From Lentisphaerota bacterium (GTDB lineage: Bacteria; Verrucomicrobiota; Lentisphaeria; Victivallales; Victivallaceae): a DNA stretch of 64,000 bases. A program made the translations under genes and the position numbers. The notes below the pieces were generated by a model. That model saw only the letters and a list, made by a program, of their open reading frames with translations. It was not told the DNA's origin and did not search any database. This document shows positions 9,701 to 18,300 of the stretch, one piece after another; the first letter of the stretch is position 1; the number at the start of each line of letters is the position of its first letter. The stretch covers positions 1 to 64,000 of the forward strand of contig SUWF01000001.1 in assembly GCA_015061575.1 (NCBI GenBank), read 5' to 3'.

Positions 9701-9908
9701 TGTCAAAAGCTTTCCAGCAGGTGTGTTTTTTGCCGTCGGCAAGGCGGTCAAAATAGTGGACTGTTTCCAACTTCCAGCTTTTCTGTTCAGCAGCAAAACT
9801 GGAGCCGGAAAGTATACAGCCCTGAGCTTTTCCCAGCAAATTTACCCCTGAAGCTGCAAGTGGTAAACACACTGTCATCAACAATACAACGACCGCCTGC
9901 CAACGCAT
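6795..9908 (-). CDS. Large secreted GH42-like beta-galactosidase
   Basis: 1037-aa protein with signal peptide (VVVLLMTVCLPLAASG). A discoidin-like module (~25-150; FDSKAPHYIKARWRTP... NQIEWQGRNF) and an Ig-like region (~165-295) precede the catalytic barrel. The barrel starts near 310 (GWRGFLVGNELHPPFMNHW) and includes ESYILVGIDMRPSAAW, VIAYQPWSNTEND and QLGDYHPGAIKKFREFLRQRY, the last a typical GH42 helix. It is followed by a GATase-like trimerisation domain (YDVYTAEDLLHKELPEYKLYVFMNLFYV, ~790-970) usual in GH42. The expected Asn-Glu catalytic dipeptide is not clean: the equivalent segment reads SNTEN, so activity or specificity may differ. Second structural gene after the regulator and pseudopilin. 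Confidence 0.65.
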   Translation of the reverse strand: MRWQAVVVLLMTVCLPLAASGVNLLGKAQGCILSGSSFAAEQKSWKLETVHYFDRLADGKKHTCWKAFDSKAPHYIKARWRTPVKFNQIEWQGRNFEKLALKVWRNGQYELLTELAGVKGKAVLPLSRAERIQLDIIGANNKAPRLYEVVLSGPDQPLPPVTMPDKYLDKVSVTLSNVTPANVTAQAGDTVKIEFDAQFNAPNEVPLPKVYMLLEMKEKSIGLRQHFGDLEIGCDLVELTGLDRSKKHFSGSITLPPWMPAGKTMLQAQVVTADNQHLVKLNKSEILTIEVLPEQKLELQESAPAAGIGDKNGWRGFLVGNELHPPFMNHWCCTLDYERFFSSRLNGTSLQNIQLYPNMFGPERTWAGTFARLDHLANSLLRVRPESYILVGIDMRPSAAWKAENPNEMMLREDGSKLLQNNRPLISYGSEKLWKESLEFLDELINFVNSKPWGSRVIAYQPWSNTENDSYIGGIRCNNMVSDRSKLQLGDYHPGAIKKFREFLRQRYNNDVKALQTAWNDPTVSFENAGISNKILGSQDSERGFFRNPATSQPAVDYWTFFPSLLGNYKRAMAEFIKRKTNNKALVFVHYGAVLNNLTRPQPTGIRLHGSNYDLETLLRDKNIDMYVQAMPYHRRQAGDGIVVYQPTSSMALHKRMYMADYDIRTIAAGTLNFGRHRSIYETDSLIKRDLAWMYTRQAGAWFADMSQGSYLNFSESKSSWIGAREAAEPAGKMLELFRKLANSGQTHKTASEMAFFYSMQSPAREDLLNSAVVYYNLIDKMAFKDFPFLGTPYDVYTAEDLLHKELPEYKLYVFMNLFYVTKAQREAIEKLKRDGKTLVFLYAPGYVGEKSFDVNGISSLCNMQVKKIDQPEVMKMTLSNLQHPLLKDLQNTVLDASGWKSAEPVHPECVHPNFEITDKSVIVLGRNSRNMPVMALKKLNNCNIIYSAVPYLSREMLCNIAEFAGVHLYTRAPVVMAADSRLLMFHNGCEKEQVIKVSLPQPVKSVKDAFTGKKLSDGGTFELKIANPGTRILLME

Positions 9909-9929
9909 AACATCTTTTCCTTATTCTGA

Positions 9930-10811
9930 TTACGGCTTGATGTGCCACTTGTTGTTGTCCGGGTCATCGCCGTAGGTAGCCTGCCAGAAAGCTTTGCGGG
10001 CGGCTTCGGTCACTCCGCCGGCAGCGGCAACAAATTCAGCATGACCATCTACAAAACATACATTGGTGCCGCCGTGTCCGGTCCAGACATTGCGGTCGAT
10101 GGTTTTTAGGCTGTCAGGAGTCCCCCAACCGCCCTGATAACTGATTTTAGGCTCAATGGAATACCAGCCGGTGGCATTGTCTTCCCATGAGAGATAAAGG
10201 CTGTCGGCAAAAATGATCAGACCGGAGGCATCCGGCACTTTGGATATATTCTGGTAAACATTGTTACCGAAAGCATAGTTCATGCCGTAATCCAGCTTGG
10301 TATAGCAGTCAAACTGGAACGAACTGAACTCCGAATTGCCGCGGCTGGGACAATGGAATGCTTTGTCCAAGTCAAAACTTTCCACAAAGAGTCCGGACGT
10401 CATCATGAAATAGGGCCACGTGGCAGAACCACCGGCGGTCAGCGTCTGACCGTCGATCGTCCAGGTGGGCTTGTATCCGGAAACAACGGTCGGAGCAAAG
10501 AAGCCTTTATTGTTGTCCAAATACATATTGCAGGCAAGACCGATCTGCTTGAGGTTGTTGATACATGCAGAAGTGCGTGCCCGTTCCCGGGCGGCTGACA
10601 AGGCCGGCAAAAGCATGGCTGCCAGAATGGCAATGATGGCGATCACTACGAGGAGTTCTATAAGGGTAAAGCATGCTTTACCCTGCCCATGGGCAGGCTT
10701 TTCACGATCACAGCAGACCGGTGACTTTTCGGCCAAAAGTTCAAACAGCGTAAAATTTGGGTTCTGAGCTGCCAACTTCCGGCACAACTGAGTTCGGAGC
10801 GACTTTTTCAT
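9930..10811 (-). CDS. Pseudopilin with duplicated prepilin motif in its leader
   Basis: 293-aa prepilin-like protein. The conserved helix starts at Phe48 ([17 protein letters not shown]...), so the leader is unusually long. Inside the leader a second copy, NFTLFELL, begins at Phe20. Residue -1 is Cys rather than the Gly prepilin peptidases prefer. The body has [15 protein letters not shown]-like sequence shared with the 4040-4813 product and ends with [16 protein letters not shown] (H-X8-DG). The start has AAAGGAA about 7 nt upstream. It is the first structural gene after the GntR regulator and precedes the GH42-like gene. The family is thought to be exported by type II secretion-like machinery; actual location (cell surface or periplasm) is inference. 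Confidence 0.85.
   Translation of the reverse strand: MKKSLRTQLCRKLAAQNPNFTLFELLAEKSPVCCDREKPAHGQGKACFTLIELLVVIAIIAILAAMLLPALSAARERARTSACINNLKQIGLACNMYLDNNKGFFAPTVVSGYKPTWTIDGQTLTAGGSATWPYFMMTSGLFVESFDLDKAFHCPSRGNSEFSSFQFDCYTKLDYGMNYAFGNNVYQNISKVPDASGLIIFADSLYLSWEDNATGWYSIEPKISYQGGWGTPDSLKTIDRNVWTGHGGTNVCFVDGHAEFVAAAGGVTEAARKAFWQATYGDDPDNNKWHIKP
10664..10697. repeat. Two adjacent perfect palindromes inside the pseudopilin leader
   Basis: GGGTAAAGCATGCTTTACCC (10664-10683) is a perfect 20-bp palindrome. It overlaps by two bases a perfect 16-bp palindrome CCTGCCCATGGGCAGG (10682-10697). Both lie in the coding region for the unusual leader between the two FTLxELL motifs. Such density in a coding sequence suggests an inserted or mobile short element, or RNA structure near the translation start; neither is proven. 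Confidence 0.6.
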
Positions 10812-10877
10812 GGATTCGGTTCCTTTCGGTTTATCCGGGGCAAATCTGTTTTTATTTCCCCCATAAGTTGATATTTA

Positions 10878-11954
10878 TTAAATTACACTTCCTGAAAACT
10901 CAAAATCACAATCTATTTTTACTTCCGGAGCTTTTTCCGGAGCTGCCGGGTCGAACCACTCTTTATGCTGAGTCAGCAGTTCCAGAGCTTTTTCCACCAT
11001 ATCGCTGTAACGGTATTTGATGCCGGCAAGTTTGGTATCGATCCGGAAATCGCAGTTGAAACCGCTGAAGCCGATCACCGAAATATCTTCCGGGACCCGG
11101 AGCTTGAGCTTTTTCAGCTCCGACAGCAAAAAGATCGCATACAGATCCGAATAGCAGACAAAAACATCCGGCTTTTGCGCCGGGCCGTTGCAGAGCTTAT
11201 TTACATGCCGGGCAATGGCGTCCAGATCATACTCCATATAGCTTAAATCATACAGATTTCCGTTACAGGCCTTTTTCAACTCCGCTTGAGAAAATCCCCG
11301 GCAACGCTCTTCGCCATCCGCCTTGTGTCCAACAACTGCAATACGCTTAAAGTTTTTATGCTGAACAAATTCCAGCGTTTGGGCAAATGCACGGCGTTCG
11401 TCCGCTACTACCGAGGCAAAACCGGTGCGCAAATTGTCACCCATTTCGCCGTGCGGCAACACCACCGGCAGTTTCAGTGCTTTCATGCGCTGCACCAACG
11501 GTTCCTGACCGGTAAAATAGCCGGTCAATATCACCACGCCTTCGATGGCTTTATCCTGAAAAAAACGTTTGATGAGTTTTTCCGGCAGCAGCTCTACGAG
11601 CATCGGATCGATCACTTCCAGGACAATGCCCTGTTTTTCGGCACTTTTCATCAAAAGTTTCATCAAATACTGTGTCGGACAGCCCAAATTGTTGTCGCTG
11701 CCGGTGATTACGGCCAGTTTTTTGACCCGGCTGGCCGCCGAACCTTTGACAAAAGTCCCCCGGCTGCGCATCCGTACGATCAGATTTTCCTGCTCCAAAC
11801 GGGCCAGTGCCGAGCGTAAAGTAACTTTGCCGACCTGTAATTCACGGGCAAATACCGTTTCCGGAGGCAGTTTCATGCCGACCGGATAGGTGCCATTTTG
11901 TATACGCTCGCGCAAGATATTGTATATTACATCATTTTTGAATTGGAACTGCAT
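10878..11954 (-). CDS. GntR-type regulator with LacI-like sugar-binding domain
   Basis: 358-aa transcription factor. Residues ~1-70 form a GntR winged helix (VIYNILRERIQNGTYPVGMKLPPETVFARELQVGKVTLRSALARLEQENLIVR). Residues ~77-340 form a periplasmic-binding-protein-like sensor of the LacI/GalR type (KLAVITGS..., IEGVVILTGYF, ISVIGFSGFNCDFRIDTKLAGIKYRY). This AraR/GntR architecture usually binds a sugar and represses catabolic genes. It is preceded by a strong promoter (11997-12025) and a 21-bp site (11965-11985) shared with the oxidoreductase promoter, so autoregulation and control of the neighbouring genes are likely. The next gene starts 66 nt downstream, consistent with co-transcription. 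Confidence 0.9.
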   Translation of the reverse strand: MQFQFKNDVIYNILRERIQNGTYPVGMKLPPETVFARELQVGKVTLRSALARLEQENLIVRMRSRGTFVKGSAASRVKKLAVITGSDNNLGCPTQYLMKLLMKSAEKQGIVLEVIDPMLVELLPEKLIKRFFQDKAIEGVVILTGYFTGQEPLVQRMKALKLPVVLPHGEMGDNLRTGFASVVADERRAFAQTLEFVQHKNFKRIAVVGHKADGEERCRGFSQAELKKACNGNLYDLSYMEYDLDAIARHVNKLCNGPAQKPDVFVCYSDLYAIFLLSELKKLKLRVPEDISVIGFSGFNCDFRIDTKLAGIKYRYSDMVEKALELLTQHKEWFDPAAPEKAPEVKIDCDFEFSGSVI

Positions 11955-11964
11955 AAATACCTGC

Positions 11965-11985
11965 CTTGATTCTATATGATCCTAT
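11965..11985 (-). promoter_or_regulatory. Putative GntR operator, copy 1
   Basis: The 21 bp include TTGATTCTATATGATCCTAT (+ strand reading), identical to 13283-13303. It lies 5-25 nt downstream of the predicted transcription start and 10 nt before the regulator's ATG. It is an imperfect palindrome centred on TATA, as GntR sites usually are. Position downstream of the start suits repression by blocking polymerase. Confidence 0.7.
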
Positions 11986-11996
11986 GCAATGGTATA

Positions 11997-12025
11997 ATAA
12001 TACAATTTTTTTATCTCTTTGTCAA
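11997..12025 (-). promoter_or_regulatory. Strong sigma-70-type promoter of the GntR regulator operon
   Basis: On the minus strand TTGACA (12020-12025) and TATTAT (11997-12002) are separated by exactly 17 bp. This predicts a transcription start near 11990, directly before the operator copy at 11965-11985. Confidence 0.75.
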
Positions 12026-12060
12026 GGGTACATCACAAAAAAAACGTTATTTTTATAAAA

Positions 12061-13227
12061 TTACACCAACTTGGCACCGGGCTGGAAGTTTTCAAAGTAC
12101 TCCCGCAGCTCCGGCGGCAATTCCGGTATATCCATCGGCACGTTGCCGTTACGCATGGAATAATGCCCCTGCACGCCGACTGCTACCGAATCACGGGCCG
12201 CCGCCGGATTGGCATTCGTGGGCGTGCCCGAAGTAATAAAGTCCAAAAAGTTGCGGACGATCGCCGGATCCGAACCGCCGTGTGAACCGCTTTGCGGCTT
12301 GAGGTGATAAACAATATCCGGAGTTTTGCGCGGCCCCCGCTGAGTCCATACATGCACTTCGCAATCACCGGAATCGCCGACATTTTCCACCCGGCCTCTG
12401 GTGCCGATAAAAGTGTAATTGCGTTCAGCATCCGGTGTATAGTGGCACTGCATGTAAGAAGCTTGCGCTCCGGAATCCAGCTGCATCATGATCATATTGT
12501 GATCTTCCACGTCGATCTCCGGCGCAAAACCTTTGCAAGCCAGCGGCGGATACTGCTCATCCCGGAAAGTTGCATCGCCATACTCATCAGTTACCCGGCG
12601 TTCGCAGCGGTTGTAAACCGAAAGCATCCCCATGCCGACGACCCGGGTGGTGCGGCTGTTCATGATAAAGTGCATAACATCAATATCGTGAGCACCTTTC
12701 TGCAGCAGCAAGCCGCAAGTATTTTTCTGTTCGCTGTGCCAATCCCGGAAGTAGGCATCGCCGCCATAAGCTATAAAGTGGCGGCACCAGCCGGCCTGAA
12801 CTTCGCCGATCAAACCGGAATCCACGATTTCCTTCATTTTAAGTACTACCGGAAAATAGCGCATATTGTGCCCGATAAAGAGCCGGTTGCCGGTACGTTT
12901 GGCAGTTTTCAGCAGATTGTCGCAGCCTTCAATAGAAATAGCCAGCGGTTTTTCCAGATATACCGCTTTGCCGGCTTCCAGCGCAGCCACGCCGATTTCT
13001 TCGTGATTAAAGTCCGGCGAGAGCACAAAAACGGCAACGATTTCGGGATCAGTCAGCATTTCCCGATAGTTTGTGCTGACCGCAACCTGAGGATACTTAG
13101 CTTTGAAAGCGTCACAGCTGGCCTGACGGACATCCGCTGCAGCAGCAACTTCCCAGCCTTCGATATTTTCAAAGTAGGACATAATAAATGCCCGGTTGCC
13201 CAAGCCGATAACGCCGACTTTTCTCAT
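12061..13227 (-). CDS. Gfo/Idh/MocA family NAD(P)-dependent oxidoreductase
   Basis: 388-aa cytoplasmic enzyme. It opens with a Rossmann motif (VGVIGLGNRAFI) and has an AAAADV strand at about 30. The family signature YLEKPLA is near residue 95, and GAHDIDVMHF in the C-terminal alpha/beta domain supplies the catalytic His/Asp. Family members oxidise or reduce sugars, inositols or glycosidic substrates using NAD(P), including some that open glycosidic bonds by oxidation. It stands alone upstream of the GntR regulator on the same strand. It has its own promoter (13307-13335) with a second copy of the 21-bp site, so it is probably controlled by that regulator. The sugar substrate is unknown. Confidence 0.85.
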   Translation of the reverse strand: MRKVGVIGLGNRAFIMSYFENIEGWEVAAAADVRQASCDAFKAKYPQVAVSTNYREMLTDPEIVAVFVLSPDFNHEEIGVAALEAGKAVYLEKPLAISIEGCDNLLKTAKRTGNRLFIGHNMRYFPVVLKMKEIVDSGLIGEVQAGWCRHFIAYGGDAYFRDWHSEQKNTCGLLLQKGAHDIDVMHFIMNSRTTRVVGMGMLSVYNRCERRVTDEYGDATFRDEQYPPLACKGFAPEIDVEDHNMIMMQLDSGAQASYMQCHYTPDAERNYTFIGTRGRVENVGDSGDCEVHVWTQRGPRKTPDIVYHLKPQSGSHGGSDPAIVRNFLDFITSGTPTNANPAAARDSVAVGVQGHYSMRNGNVPMDIPELPPELREYFENFQPGAKLV

Positions 13228-13282
13228 ATTACGCTCCTTTTTTTTCCAAAAAACTACCCAAGCAGCGAGGTTTAAACCACAA

Positions 13283-13303
13283 CTTGATTCTATATGATCC
13301 TAT
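13283..13303 (-). promoter_or_regulatory. Putative GntR operator, copy 2
   Basis: All 21 bases are identical to 11965-11985, while the flanking bases differ. The site covers the predicted transcription start (about 13300) of the oxidoreductase gene. Identity of this length at two promoters in equivalent positions is good evidence for a shared regulator-binding site. Confidence 0.7.
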
Positions 13304-13306
13304 TTA

Positions 13307-13335
13307 AATATATTCTCTTTTTCTTTTTTTGCCAA
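13307..13335 (-). promoter_or_regulatory. Promoter of the Gfo/Idh/MocA oxidoreductase gene
   Basis: On the minus strand TTGGCA (13330-13335) and TATATT (13307-13312) are 17 bp apart. The predicted start, near 13300, is inside the second operator copy. Confidence 0.65.
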
Positions 13336-13645
13336 GTAAAATTCATCAATTATTGGCAAAAAAATTTTCTGAAGCAGAAAATCATGATAATTTCTCCTGA
13401 AACTCAAGTGGTCAAGTGCGGAGTCTGCGCGGTAAAAACCGCCCGTAAACAATTGGGCAAAAAACTGAAATATTTGGTTATTTGCCCGGGAATGCAAAAA
13501 ATTGAGCATTCCAGGTACTAATGGTTTACCCTTTGAAGACAAAGAATTACAATAAAATACTGAAGTTTTCGACTCAAAATGCGTTTCTGTCGAGCGGAAA
13601 AAATTAGTTTTTGTTCTGCAACAGCCTGACCATAAGCTGTTGCGG
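13336..13645. other. Intergenic region with several hairpins, no supported gene
   Basis: About 310 bp between the oxidoreductase promoter and the PocR-AraC gene. Visible inverted repeats are GGGCAAA...TTTGCCC (13455-13487), GGAATGC...GCATTCC (13489-13512) and GCAACAGC-N10-GCTGTTGC (13618-13643). The last lies just after the AraC stop codon and could act as a weak terminator, but it lacks an adjacent T tract on the minus strand. The 119-aa ORF at 13300-13659 has no domain and overlaps regulatory sequence, so I do not call it. Confidence 0.45.
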
Positions 13646-14431
13646 TCAATTTTTTGCATGCCGGTATTGGGCTGGAGTTGAGTTCAGGTATTTTTTGAAC
13701 GCTGTTGTAAAATGTTGTTGACTGGCAAATCCGCAGAATAAGGCGATTTCGCCAATCGATATATTGGTCTGTTTAAGCATGTCGCAGGCAATTGATAAAC
13801 GCAATTTCAGCAAATACCCTGTAAAATCGATTCCGCAACTGCTTTTGAAGAGATGGGAAAATCTGGACGGACTCAACGCCGCAGCTTCGGCAACTGTTTT
13901 GAGCGTTATATGCTTGGAAAAATTTGCCGCAACAAAATTCAAGGCTTTTACTATCCGGTTATCCATATTGGTATATTCCGGATAACGGTTGTAAAACCTT
14001 TCCAGTAAATCAGCCAGCAAAAGATTTACCAACTCCGGCAAAGTATTTTTCAGATCGCTCCGCCACGGAGTCAGCAAAGGCTCATCCTTGTTTGCCATGC
14101 TGAATGGGCCGCATAGCACACAGCCTAAAATCCGCCCGGTACGGCAGATCGGGATCACCAGTTCGCAGGCTCCGGCATGACATTGATGCAGAAACGGCTT
14201 ATCGCCGTTGTTCCGCAAATGGCGGATGATCAAATCTGTATCGTTGCGTTGACATGATTTCAAACCGCATTGCCGTTTGACTGCATCGCAATAGGGGTGA
14301 TCGTGCATGTAACAATTTTTCAGCCGCCGTTCGGTCAGACAAAATTCCGTGCGCTTCCAGACACAGCAGCTGCCGATGAGCGAACCAATCAGCTGCAAAC
14401 GCTGGTCTATTGTCTGCATCAAATCTTCCAT
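13646..14431 (-). CDS. AraC-family regulator with PocR sensory domain
   Basis: The ORF track extends to 14506, but its first 25 residues are implausible leader sequence. I start at the ATG at 14431 (MEDLMQTIDQ...); 14419 is also possible because GGAAG lies 6 nt before it. Residues ~1-155 are a PocR-type ligand-binding domain with Cys/His-rich motifs (NDTDLIIRHL, LHQCHAGACELVIPICRTGRILGCVLCGPF). Residues ~165-260 hold two AraC helix-turn-helix motifs (ITLKTVAEAAALSPSRFSHLFKSSCG and ISIGEIALFCGFASQQHFTTAFKKYL). It is divergent from the pseudopilin/GH2-like block at 14585, which it probably activates. PocR domains are known to bind small metabolites such as propanediol; the ligand here is unknown. 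Confidence 0.85.
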   Translation of the reverse strand: MEDLMQTIDQRLQLIGSLIGSCCVWKRTEFCLTERRLKNCYMHDHPYCDAVKRQCGLKSCQRNDTDLIIRHLRNNGDKPFLHQCHAGACELVIPICRTGRILGCVLCGPFSMANKDEPLLTPWRSDLKNTLPELVNLLLADLLERFYNRYPEYTNMDNRIVKALNFVAANFSKHITLKTVAEAAALSPSRFSHLFKSSCGIDFTGYLLKLRLSIACDMLKQTNISIGEIALFCGFASQQHFTTAFKKYLNSTPAQYRHAKN

Positions 14432-14519
14432 TTTTTCTACTTTTATATCAATTTTTATCAATGTATAGCTTAAAGTTATAAAAATATAGCATAAATTGTG
14501 TAGCAAATCAAATTATTTT

Positions 14520-14548
14520 TTGATAAATTATATGCAGTTTCATATTTA
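14520..14548 (+). promoter_or_regulatory. Possible promoter for the 14585 pseudopilin operon
   Basis: TTGATA (14520-14525) is followed after 17 bp by TATTTA (14543-14548), a weak match. An AraC-dependent promoter would be expected to look poor. The region between the two divergent genes is AT-rich. Confidence 0.35.
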
Positions 14549-14584
14549 AAGATAGAATTTATCCAAATCAAAGGAGATAATGCT

Positions 14585-15364
14585 ATGAAAAATTCAACAA
14601 CTTATTGTCCGGCAAAGAACTGCAAACTCTTTACCCTGATCGAACTTTTGGTCGTAATTGCTATTATTGCCATTTTAGCGGCAATGCTTTTGCCCGCACT
14701 TTCGGCAGCCCGGGAGCGGGCGCGGGCGGCAACTTGCACCGCCAACCTCAAACAGCTGGGGTTGAATGCTCAAATGTATACCGATCAGAGTAACAATATT
14801 CTGCCGGGGATCTATTATCGCGCCGGGACTCAGCTGGTGGAATGGAGTGTGGTGCTGTTTGGCGGAACTCCGACTAATTTTGCAAAAACCAATTCTTCGC
14901 AGTTAAAGATGTTCACCTGTCCGTCGCTTACAGATAAACTTGAGGAAGATCTTGATTACACCTGGCATACTTACGGTATGCTGGTAACTCAGGGTACTAT
15001 TCCTTCGGAGTGTTATGTGCCTTCGCCGGTAGCTGCCAAACTTGGCGGCGTAAATCTGGGCAGGATCAATGATCCCTCAAGCTACATACTTTACGCAGAC
15101 TCGGTAGTGCCGGGAACCAGCAAAGGCGCCTGCCGGCTGGTTTTGGGCGAAAAAGACCCCAAAACCAGCGATACCGAACGCACCGGGCACTTCTATACCT
15201 TGCACGGCAATGTGGGCAATATTTGTTTTGCCGATGGTTCGGTACGCTCCAACCAGGCCAGCGGCTTGAAAAAACTTGCTGAAATCATGTTTGATAACTC
15301 TGACAACGAGCCCGATCCGGTATATTACATCGACAGCAGCAATACCAAAAAACAAGTTGATTGA
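14585..15364 (+). CDS. Prepilin-like (pseudopilin, H-X9-DG type) protein
   Basis: 259-aa protein with a strong ribosome binding site (AAAGGAG, 8 nt upstream). A 15-residue leader ends in Leu, followed by [16 protein letters not shown] from Phe16 and [19 protein letters not shown], the conserved helix and first cysteine of the family. Glu at +5 is kept. The C-terminal body is globular and ends with a textbook H-X9-DG motif ([13 protein letters not shown]). It starts the plus-strand block divergent from the PocR-AraC gene and is followed after 14 nt by a 1066-aa secreted protein. These short pseudopilins probably act in export or surface display of the co-encoded proteins; this is inference. 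Confidence 0.85.
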   Translation: MKNSTTYCPAKNCKLFTLIELLVVIAIIAILAAMLLPALSAARERARAATCTANLKQLGLNAQMYTDQSNNILPGIYYRAGTQLVEWSVVLFGGTPTNFAKTNSSQLKMFTCPSLTDKLEEDLDYTWHTYGMLVTQGTIPSECYVPSPVAAKLGGVNLGRINDPSSYILYADSVVPGTSKGACRLVLGEKDPKTSDTERTGHFYTLHGNVGNICFADGSVRSNQASGLKKLAEIMFDNSDNEPDPVYYIDSSNTKKQVD

Positions 15365-15378
15365 TTTGAGCGTGATTT

Positions 15379-18300
15379 ATGAAAAAGTTCCTTTTACTTG
15401 CACTTTGCCTTTGCTGTCTGCCGGTTTTTTCCGGCAACACCACTCTTCCGGTGAGGGAAAGTGATTTCAATAATACGATATTTTCCGGTAAAACACTCAA
15501 GGTGTTTGAAAATAATTGGAAATTCTGCAAGGGCGACAACCTTGCCTATGCCCAAGCAAACTTTGACGACTCCCAATGGCAGAATATAAAAATAAATACG
15601 CCCCTTGATAAAAAAAATCAAAGCAAATTTTACTGGTATCGGGTAAAGTTTGAACTTGCCAATGCTCCGGAAAAAGGCTTTTACGAGCTGGATATGGGCT
15701 ATATTTCTGCCGGGGATCAGGTATTTCTCAATGGTGTAAAATGCGGCGAATACGGTTTTTCGCAAGTGGTCAGACAATCTTCTGAACACCACCGCCGTTA
15801 CCGTTTTGACAATATCAATATCTTGAAAAAGGGCACCAATGTTTTGGCTGTCCGGGTAAAAAACGGCCATAAATCGGGCATGTACGAGGGGATCCCCAAC
15901 TTGCGCAAGCTCGACGATCGCCAGATCTTCGGCAAGCTCAACAACCGTTCCGGCGGCCGAGGCGCGATCCACCGGCATATAACCAGCATTGATGCGATCA
16001 ATGAATTTTACCCTGAAGACCGCTTGTTTATTGCTCCGCAGCTGACTTTGTGCGGTAGTGTTGAAAAACTTGCCGGAGTATTTGATATAATGATCCGGCA
16101 AGAGAATAAAACACTCTTTAAGCAAACCAGAAATCTGGTGCTGGAAAAGGGCCAATGGCTTTTGCCGGCAGCTTGTGAAGTCAAAAATCCCGGCGTGGGC
16201 GTTTATCAGATAAAATGCACTTTTTCTGTTGCGGGCAAAACGATCTGGCAGCAGCAGAACAACTTTAAGGTGATTGAAAAAACGCCGCTTGCCATAGCTG
16301 TAGAACCAACATTGGCACAACTTCCGGCAGCAGATTTTCCGGTCAAAGTCGGCGAATTTTCCTACGGCAATCTCGGTTTGCGGGATGTTGACAAAAAATA
16401 TACGCTGTTTGATAATTACGATACTCCGGATGCCCGCAGCGGTGTGGCCAATGTTTACGGCATTAATAAAAAATACCCCGGCATGGTGCTGCTGCACAGC
16501 CATATCAAGCACACTCCAAGTGTAAAAAGTGCTGATTTTATCGATCAGATCGGCTGGAAATATGATGGCTTGACCAATGGCTGGAGTGCCGGGTGGATCC
16601 GTCCGGCTGCGAGCAATAAAGTTAGCAATATCAAGACGTTGGAAACCAGCTGGACGGCTAAAAAAATCCGCTTTGAGTATCCCCGGGAAACATTTCTGGA
16701 TCTGACCATATCCCAGCTTTCGCCGGCATTGCAGATCAGCGGAAATACCAATGAACTTATCTGCTTTGAAAATTTCCGGGAAATCGGCTCCCCCCGAATG
16801 ATTTTAAGCGAAAAATCCGGCCAATTAGTTGATGGCGGCAAGCTGATAACTGCGTTTGAGAAAAACTATCTGGTAGTATCGTTCCGCAACGCTCCGGGCT
16901 GGAATGAGTTTGATATACCCTATTTGATGGTCTTTGAAAAACGCCCCCGGCAAGTGGAACTGCTGGCAAACGGCGTAAAGGTGGTGTTTGCTCCGGGCAA
17001 GAGCGGCATAGTTCAAATCATGCCGCTGTACGGGGTAAAACTGCAGGCTCAGGATAAAAATTCAGCTGACTTGCTGCAGCAGGCAAGATTCTGGTCGCAG
17101 GCACTTCTGGCGATGCCGGAAAAAGTCACCCGCACGGTCAGGATCGATTATGCCAACAATAATATGCTGGTGCGGGATTCTTTTGCCCGCAAAATCATCA
17201 AAGATGATTGGGACACACCGCCGCTGCAGTTATCTCCGGTACCGCCATCGCTGATGCTGGCCGGCTCCAGCGGCTTGAAAACAGCCATTTCCCACCCGGT
17301 AACTGATTGTAATTACGCTGGATTGAGTGGCCCGTTTTATGCTGTTAAAAACAGCGACAGTTACACTTTTGCAATTTTGAATGCAGTAAATCTGGTAACC
17401 GAAGTACGCAAAAACAGAAATCTGAAAAATACCCCGGAAGTTCAGGCGGTAAAAAGAGATTTGCTTAATCTGGTTCGCCGCAAGATCATTCCCGAAATTT
17501 CAACGCATCCGTGGCAGCGGCTGGTCGCCAATAAAAAAGGCAAAGCGTGGAATCCGGGAGGTTTGGAAGCGGACTTTACCAATCTTTTGCTGACAATGGA
17601 TTTTCTGCCGGAAAATGTCAAAAAAAGGATCATTAAAGAAGTAACGCAGGAATTTCCGCTTTTTCTGGATCCTGAATTGAAAGCTCTGGAAAAGAAAAGA
17701 GGAAAAAAATCTCTTATCAAAGTGAATACCACTGTTTACAATCCCCTTTCCAACAAATATTTGAACACATCCACACGGCATGTATTTGACAACGGCATCG
17801 ATGGCCCTTGCTGGGAAGCGTTGCGGATCTATCTGGTGTGGAGCTACGCTTATCGCTGCAGCAGCTTTGACTGGCTGGCCAAAGGTTTGCCCGAGTTGGA
17901 AAAATCCTATAACATGATCGTAAACTCGCACGATTGGGCTTATTCGCTTTGTTGGGACTCTTTTGCCGGGTGCCGCATTGGCAACGGCTTGCAGGAAAGC
18001 AGCATTTTCCATGCCGGATTTGCCGCTTATGCCCGGCTCATGCACCAAATCGGCAATACGGCGGAACGGGATCGGGCGGTCTACTACTCTTTGATACAAT
18101 TAGTGGGTATGGGCAGCAGCGTTTCGCCAGAAACCATCAAATTTGCCAGAAATAACCGCCCGGTACTGCCGGAACACCAACTGGCAGGCGAAGTCGATTG
18201 GCTGGAAGCAAGCTACCCTGACCGCTATTGCGAAATCAACGAGCGGGGCGGATTTTTCAGCTGGATCATCTATCCGGCCACGCCCTATTATGACTCGATC

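Noticed and set aside
13300-13659. 119-codon minus-strand ORF between oxidoreductase and AraC genes
   Set aside because: It covers a promoter, an operator and hairpins, has no ribosome binding site and no domain.
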